Source of the DNA: an uncultured Microbacterium sp.
GTDB taxonomy: Bacteria > Actinomycetota > Actinomycetes > Actinomycetales > Microbacteriaceae
NCBI GenBank assembly: GCA_947647645.1
Contig: CANSLE010000108.1
Location: 1-7,708 of the forward strand
DNA: 7,708 bases
Direction: 5' to 3'
Part shown: positions 5,741 to 7,708 of the stretch, piece after piece
Numbering within the stretch: position 1 is the stretch's first letter
Layout: each line of letters starts with the position of its first letter
Translations under genes and position numbers: made by a program
Notes under the pieces: generated by a model
What the model was told of the DNA's origin: nothing
What the model saw: only the letters and a program-made list of their open reading frames with translations
The model's database searches: none

Positions 5741-6454
5741 GTGAGACAGAACCCGAGCTTCACCATGACCGATGCCGGCGAGCTTCGCCGTCTCCTCGAC
5801 GCGAACCCCTGGATGACGCTGGTCAGCAACGGCGACGGCGGACTTGTCGCGTCCCACTACGCGGTGCTCCTGGACGAGGACCGCGACGACCTCACGGTCG
5901 TGGGACACGTCGGCAAGCCCGACGACGGCGTCCACGGGCTGGGGGAGCGCGAGCTGCTCATCATTGCGCAGGGCCCGCACGGGTACATCTCGCCGGGGTG
6001 GTATCCGCCGGGACCCAACGTCCCGACCTGGAACTACGTGGCCGTGCATCTGTCCGGCATCCCCGAAGTGCTCTCCGCCGAGGAGAATCTGCGGGTGCTG
6101 GACCGGCTGGTCGCGAGGTTCGAGAGCGCGCTCCCGCAGCCGCGGATGATGTGGCAGCCTCCGAACGACGAGGAATACGTGAAACGTATGGAGCGCGGCA
6201 CGGTCGGCTTCCGCCTCACGCCGACACGCGTCGTCGCCAAGCGCAAGCTGAGCCAGAACAAGTCCGACGAAACCGTGGACGAGATCATCCTGCAGCTCGA
6301 CGCGGGCCGCAGCCCCTACGCCGATCCTCGACTGGCCGGCGAGATGCGCCGCGCTCACGACGCGATCCGCTCGGCGCGTTCTGCACAACTCCTCCCCGAT
6401 GCGAGCGCGCCGGCCGAGCCGACCGCCCGACCCACGAATCAGGAGGAGTTGTGA
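5741..6454 (+). CDS. paiB: PaiB-like FMN-binding split-barrel protein
   Basis: 237 residues, beginning (M)RQNPSFTMTDAGELRRLLDANPWMTLVS, the typical opening of actinobacterial members of the PaiB / FMN_bind_2 family. The family core GPHGYISPGWYPPGPNVPTW...NYVAVH is at 78-103 and the characteristic KLSQNKSDE is at 169-177, near the end of the conserved part. The last 25 or so residues are a proline/alanine-rich tail. Bacillus subtilis PaiB was described as a negative regulator of sporulation and protease genes beside the polyamine acetyltransferase PaiA, but the fold is that of FMN-binding oxidoreductases and the biochemical role is poorly known. No PaiA-like acetyltransferase is adjacent here. 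The stop codon overlaps the GTG of the next gene (GTGA), which argues for a shared function with the amidohydrolase. Family assignment is firm, and FMN binding is inferred from the family. Regulatory role here is uncertain. Confidence 0.9.
   Translation: MRQNPSFTMTDAGELRRLLDANPWMTLVSNGDGGLVASHYAVLLDEDRDDLTVVGHVGKPDDGVHGLGERELLIIAQGPHGYISPGWYPPGPNVPTWNYVAVHLSGIPEVLSAEENLRVLDRLVARFESALPQPRMMWQPPNDEEYVKRMERGTVGFRLTPTRVVAKRKLSQNKSDETVDEIILQLDAGRSPYADPRLAGEMRRAHDAIRSARSAQLLPDASAPAEPTARPTNQEEL
6441..6446 (+). promoter_or_regulatory. Strong ribosome binding site of the amidohydrolase gene
   Basis: AGGAGG, a perfect anti-16S match followed by AG, lies inside the last codons of the PaiB-like gene, 4 bases before the GTG at 6451. 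It fixes the start and suggests this gene is translated at least as well as its upstream partner. Confidence 0.75.
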
Positions 6455-7708
6455 GCGGAGGACTGGCGCGCGGCGAGTCCGTCGACGTCATCGCCGACGC
6501 CCGTCTGACGGGAGGCGATCGGCTCGATCCGTTCGGCTCCGACCCGGTCGACATCCATCTGGCGGCGGGCCGGATCGTGGACATCGCCCCCGCCGAGGCG
6601 CTCCCGCGACGCGGCGCGGTGCTCGATGCCGACGGAGGGTGGCTCATCCCCGGCCTCTGGGACCATCACGTCCACACCGTCCAGTGGGCCCTCGTCGCGC
6701 AGCGTGTGGGACTGGGAGAGGCCTCGTCTGCAGCCGACGCCGCCGCTCTGATGGGTCGAGCGCCGGTGCTCGACGACGGTCGCCGGATCGGCACCGGCTT
6801 CCGCGACGCCCTGTGGCCCGATGCCATGACGCTCGCCGCACTGGACGCGGCGACGGGCGAGATCCCCACCTATCTGATCAATGCCGACGTCCACAGCGTC
6901 TGGCTCAACAGTGCCGCACACCGGCGCGAGGGCTTTCGCCCCGACGCCAGCGGTGTGCTGCGAGAGGAGCCCGCCTTCGAGATCTCCCGGCGGCTCAACG
7001 CCGCCGATCCGCGCGTCGGCGACCGCCTGGTGCGCGCAGCGCTGGAGCTCGCCGCGTCGCGCGGGATCGTGGGCGTGGTCGACCTCGACATGGCGTGGAA
7101 CGCCGAGGCGTGGGCCCGGCGAGTGGATGCCGGATTCGACACGACCCGCATCCGGTTCGGCATCTACCCCGACCAGCTGGAGCGCGCGCTCAGCGAGGGA
7201 ATCTCCTCCGGCGATGCCCTCGACGCCGCCGGGCTTATCCGCGTCGGCGCGCTGAAGGTCATCACCGACGGGTCCCTCGGCACACGCACCGCGGCCTGCT
7301 CGCACGCGTATCCGGACGACCCGCACAACCGCGGTGTCCTCACGGTGCCGCCGGACGCTCTTGTCGAGCTGATGACGCGCGCGACCGGCGGCGGCCTCGA
7401 GTGCGCCGTGCACGCGATCGGCGACGTCGCGAACTCGCACGCGCTGGATGCCTTCGCGAGCACCGGCGCCACGGGGACGATCGAACACGCCCAGCTCGTC
7501 GCTCATGCCGACATCCCGCGCTTCGGGCGACTCGGCATCGGCGCGAGTGTCCAGCCGGAGCATGCGATGGACGATCGCGACCTGACCGACACGATCTGGG
7601 CGACGCAGACCGGCATCCCGTATCCCTTGCGTTCACTGGCCGCCACGGGGGCCAACCTGCTCTTCGGATCCGACGCCCCGGTGGCGCCACTCGACCCGTG
7701 GGCGGCGA
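6451..7708 (+). CDS. YtcJ-like amidohydrolase (Amidohydrolase_3 family), C-terminus cut off by window edge
   Basis: Metal-dependent hydrolase of the amidohydrolase superfamily, with 419 codons visible out of an expected 500-540. The GTG start follows a perfect AGGAGG and overlaps the PaiB-like stop by four bases. The N-terminal strand segment VIADARLTGGD...LDADGGWLIPGLWDHHVH leads into the TIM barrel. Probable metal ligands are H73 and H75 (HxH, strand 1), K269 in LKVITDGSLGTRTA (bridging lysine, strand 4), H321 in CAVHAIGD, H346 in TIEHAQL, and D408 in LFGSDAPV (strand 8). INADVHSVWLNSAA (about 146-159) is a typical YtcJ-family segment. Relatives include N-substituted formamide deformylase (NfdA) and many enzymes of unknown substrate. 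No signal peptide is seen, so it is probably cytoplasmic. The substrate cannot be predicted. The reading frame is open from 6451 to the window end; a long frame on the opposite strand (7563-6439) is its antisense shadow. Confidence 0.92.
   Translation, partial: MSGGLARGESVDVIADARLTGGDRLDPFGSDPVDIHLAAGRIVDIAPAEALPRRGAVLDADGGWLIPGLWDHHVHTVQWALVAQRVGLGEASSAADAAALMGRAPVLDDGRRIGTGFRDALWPDAMTLAALDAATGEIPTYLINADVHSVWLNSAAHRREGFRPDASGVLREEPAFEISRRLNAADPRVGDRLVRAALELAASRGIVGVVDLDMAWNAEAWARRVDAGFDTTRIRFGIYPDQLERALSEGISSGDALDAAGLIRVGALKVITDGSLGTRTAACSHAYPDDPHNRGVLTVPPDALVELMTRATGGGLECAVHAIGDVANSHALDAFASTGATGTIEHAQLVAHADIPRFGRLGIGASVQPEHAMDDRDLTDTIWATQTGIPYPLRSLAATGANLLFGSDAPVAPLDPWAA

Noticed and set aside
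5381..6388. Minus-strand open frame of 335 codons opposite nei and the PaiB-like gene
   Set aside because: Antisense shadow of two recognised genes, with no domain and no plausible start signal.
6439..7563. Minus-strand open frame of 374 codons opposite the amidohydrolase
   Set aside because: The plus strand carries an intact amidohydrolase with all metal ligands; the reverse frame is a composition artefact.

Overview
The window is about 70% G+C, with strong G/C preference at third codon positions, frequent GTG starts, tightly overlapping genes and protein families of actinobacterial type. It looks like chromosomal DNA of a high-GC actinobacterium, most likely Microbacteriaceae and possibly Microbacterium. 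That placement comes from sequence style and remembered family resemblance, not from a search. I see no tRNA, rRNA, insertion sequence, phage gene or CRISPR array.

Layout. Two gene sets diverge from a 58-base intergenic region (4108-4165). Leftward (minus strand) run an ArsR-type repressor (4107-3739), a SulP/SLC26 anion permease with a C-terminal STAS domain (3742-2096, ATGA overlap with the repressor) and, after a 72-base gap, aminopeptidase N (2023 to the window edge, C-terminus missing). Rightward (plus strand) run ribose-5-phosphate isomerase B (4166-4711), a Nei1-type DNA glycosylase/AP lyase (4711-5709), a PaiB-like FMN-binding split-barrel protein (5741-6454) and a YtcJ-like amidohydrolase (6451 to the window edge, C-terminus missing). 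Spacings on this strand are a 1-base overlap, a 31-base gap and a 4-base GTGA overlap, so the four genes probably form one transcript.

How the genes fit together. The divergent pepN / rpiB-nei1 arrangement matches the Mycobacterium tuberculosis neighbourhood Rv2467 (pepN), Rv2465c (rpiB) and Rv2464c (nei1), and is conserved housekeeping synteny. The arsR-sulP pair sits in the gap between the divergent partners. It looks like a self-contained accessory module: a cysteine-free ArsR, probably repressing itself and the permease through an inverted repeat that overlaps its own -10 box and start codon. The rightward operon combines pentose-phosphate metabolism, oxidative DNA repair and a translationally coupled PaiB/amidohydrolase pair whose substrate cannot be read from sequence.

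I found no clearly new defence or mobile system. The observations most worth following are at DNA level: an octamer (CGGCATCC and its complement) that is over-represented in three different reading phases, two perfect palindromes of 20 and 22 bases inside pepN, and the compact divergent promoter region.
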